DNA from: Paenibacillus sp. BK033
GTDB lineage: Bacteria > Bacillota > Bacilli > Paenibacillales > Paenibacillaceae
Assembly (NCBI RefSeq): GCF_004345425.1
Contig: NZ_SLVP01000001.1
Span: 744,001 to 808,000, forward strand
DNA length: 64,000 nucleotides
Direction of reading: 5' to 3'
The position numbers and the translations under genes are program-made. Of the stretch, positions 63,185-64,000 are shown piece after piece; positions within the stretch are counted from its first letter, which is position 1; every line of letters starts with the position of its first letter. Below the pieces are notes generated by a model. That model was not told the origin of the DNA, made no database searches, and worked only from the letters and a program-made list of their open reading frames with translations.

Positions 63185-64000
63185 ATGTTTCAGATGTTCT
63201 CGCACCTGCTGAACAACGTGAAGCTGAGAACAAAGCTCATCTTATCCTGCATCGTAGTCGTATTCATTCCAATTCTGATCGTTGGCGTGTTTCTGACAAA
63301 CGAGCTGCGCAATATGGCGCTGGATAACGCGATGGAGCAGACGCATACGAACGTGCAGCGGGTCAAGGCAAGAACGACCGAGCTGATGAACGTTGCTTAC
63401 GACAGCGCTTACCGTCTGGAGAACAGCCGGCTGGAGGCAGTGACGAACCGGAAATACGAATCGACTTACGAGGTCGTTAAGGCATACCGGGAATATACGG
63501 ATTTCAACGAGATTCGGCAGCAGCATGACGAAGTGGCGAACATCCGGTTTTACATGGAAAATCCAACGATGCTGAACAACTGGGATTTCATCCAGCCGGA
63601 CAATTCGATTAAGGAATCCGTCTGGTATACAAATGCGTTAAATCCCGGCAGCGGCGTGAATTGGTATTTTCTCGAGGATGAGCGGGACAAGCGGAATTAT
63701 TTGAGTCTCGTGCGCGGAATCAGTTTTTCAAGCAGCAATACAAGCGGCGTTCTGGTCATTACGCTGAATATGCAGGCTCTGAACAGCATCTTGAATCAGG
63801 AGTCCTTCGAGACGATGATCGTTGACGACAGCAACCGGATTGTCGCGGCAAACCGGATGGGCCGGGCGGGGAAAACGCTGCAGGAAATCGACTACGAGCA
63901 AAGCATCGTGCAAGAGAGAAGCGGGATGTATTCCGCCAATATAGACGGTCAGGCCTCGCGTGTTCTGATTGAGCCATTGATACCCGAAGCAAGCGGAAAT
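63185..64000 (+). CDS. YesM-type sensor histidine kinase (3' end outside window)
   Basis: An open frame from ATG 63185 runs without a stop to the end of the window (272 residues). It starts MFQMFSHLLNNVKLRTKLIL, has a membrane helix at about 17-38 (LILSCIVVVFIPILIVGVFL), then an extracellular dCache-like sensor (about 40-270) with the SVWYTNAL and MIVDDSNRIVAANR segments seen in YesM proteins. HAMP and kinase domains must lie beyond the window. An AGGGGG ribosome binding site precedes it. Divergent from the GH3 gene, it probably heads a two-component operon controlling nearby carbohydrate genes. Confidence 0.85.
   Translation, partial: MFQMFSHLLNNVKLRTKLILSCIVVVFIPILIVGVFLTNELRNMALDNAMEQTHTNVQRVKARTTELMNVAYDSAYRLENSRLEAVTNRKYESTYEVVKAYREYTDFNEIRQQHDEVANIRFYMENPTMLNNWDFIQPDNSIKESVWYTNALNPGSGVNWYFLEDERDKRNYLSLVRGISFSSSNTSGVLVITLNMQALNSILNQESFETMIVDDSNRIVAANRMGRAGKTLQEIDYEQSIVQERSGMYSANIDGQASRVLIEPLIPEASGN

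Overview
The window is about 64 kb from a Gram-positive, low-to-mid G+C, spore-former-type genome, most likely Paenibacillus or a close relative. Evidence: three-repeat SLH (S-layer homology) proteins, several YesM/YesN-type two-component systems, a lipoprotein-dependent ABC sugar importer, many AraC regulators and glycosidases, AGGAGG-type ribosome binding sites, frequent TTG/GTG starts, CcpA-type cre-like sites and a T-box before trpS. This is inferred from gene content only. No rRNA, tRNA, phage, IS element or CRISPR array was found.

Layout. 1-1258: 3' part of an MFS exporter. 1328-8519 (minus strand): uridine kinase, then a catabolic cluster (FGGY kinase, MFS permease that seems to start at ATT, two-domain class II aldolase, class III aminotransferase) with a GntR/FCD regulator. 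8614-13117: a YtrA-type GntR repressor operon with a permease, two paralogous membrane-anchored proteins, an ABC ATPase and two near-identical operators. 13160-19373: Lrp regulator, metallo-beta-lactamase-fold hydrolase, large SNF2/SWIM helicase, and a divergent MarR/quinone-oxidoreductase pair. 19557-26788: GH43 glycosidase, a glycosyltransferase remnant, AraC/PhyH pair, MarR-ABC exporter-DUF1697 run, SDR, and a Pro/Gly/Trp-rich small protein. 27018-34268: SLH surface protein, LysR-cidAB, EamA transporter, XRE regulator, and an alpha/beta-hydrolase without its catalytic residues.

34289-50247 is the most distinctive region. A YesM/YesN-type two-component system is divergent from two sugar permeases and a solute-binding lipoprotein. 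These are followed by two paralogous exported proteins with a barrel-like domain I cannot assign to a family. The second paralog carries a long string of CBM6/35-like modules and a C-terminal SLH anchor, but is broken by an apparent internal deletion and frameshift near 44520. The whole looks like a Gram-positive polysaccharide-utilisation locus that senses, binds, processes and imports a glycan at the cell surface.

50375-64000: nucleotidyltransferase-like protein, T-box-controlled trpS, two small enzymes or stress proteins, then a second carbohydrate block: GH3, AraC regulator, GH31 alpha-xylosidase, GH3 with an inserted trefoil-like region plus CBM6, and the start of another sensor kinase. 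None of these glycosidases has a signal peptide, so they probably act on imported oligosaccharides, with an alpha-xylosidase plus beta-glucosidase/xylosidase combination suggesting xyloglucan- or xylan-like substrates. Cre-like sites precede the importer, the GH31 gene and the GH3/sensor pair. A 25-bp palindrome occurs four times in the gap after the first GH3 gene.
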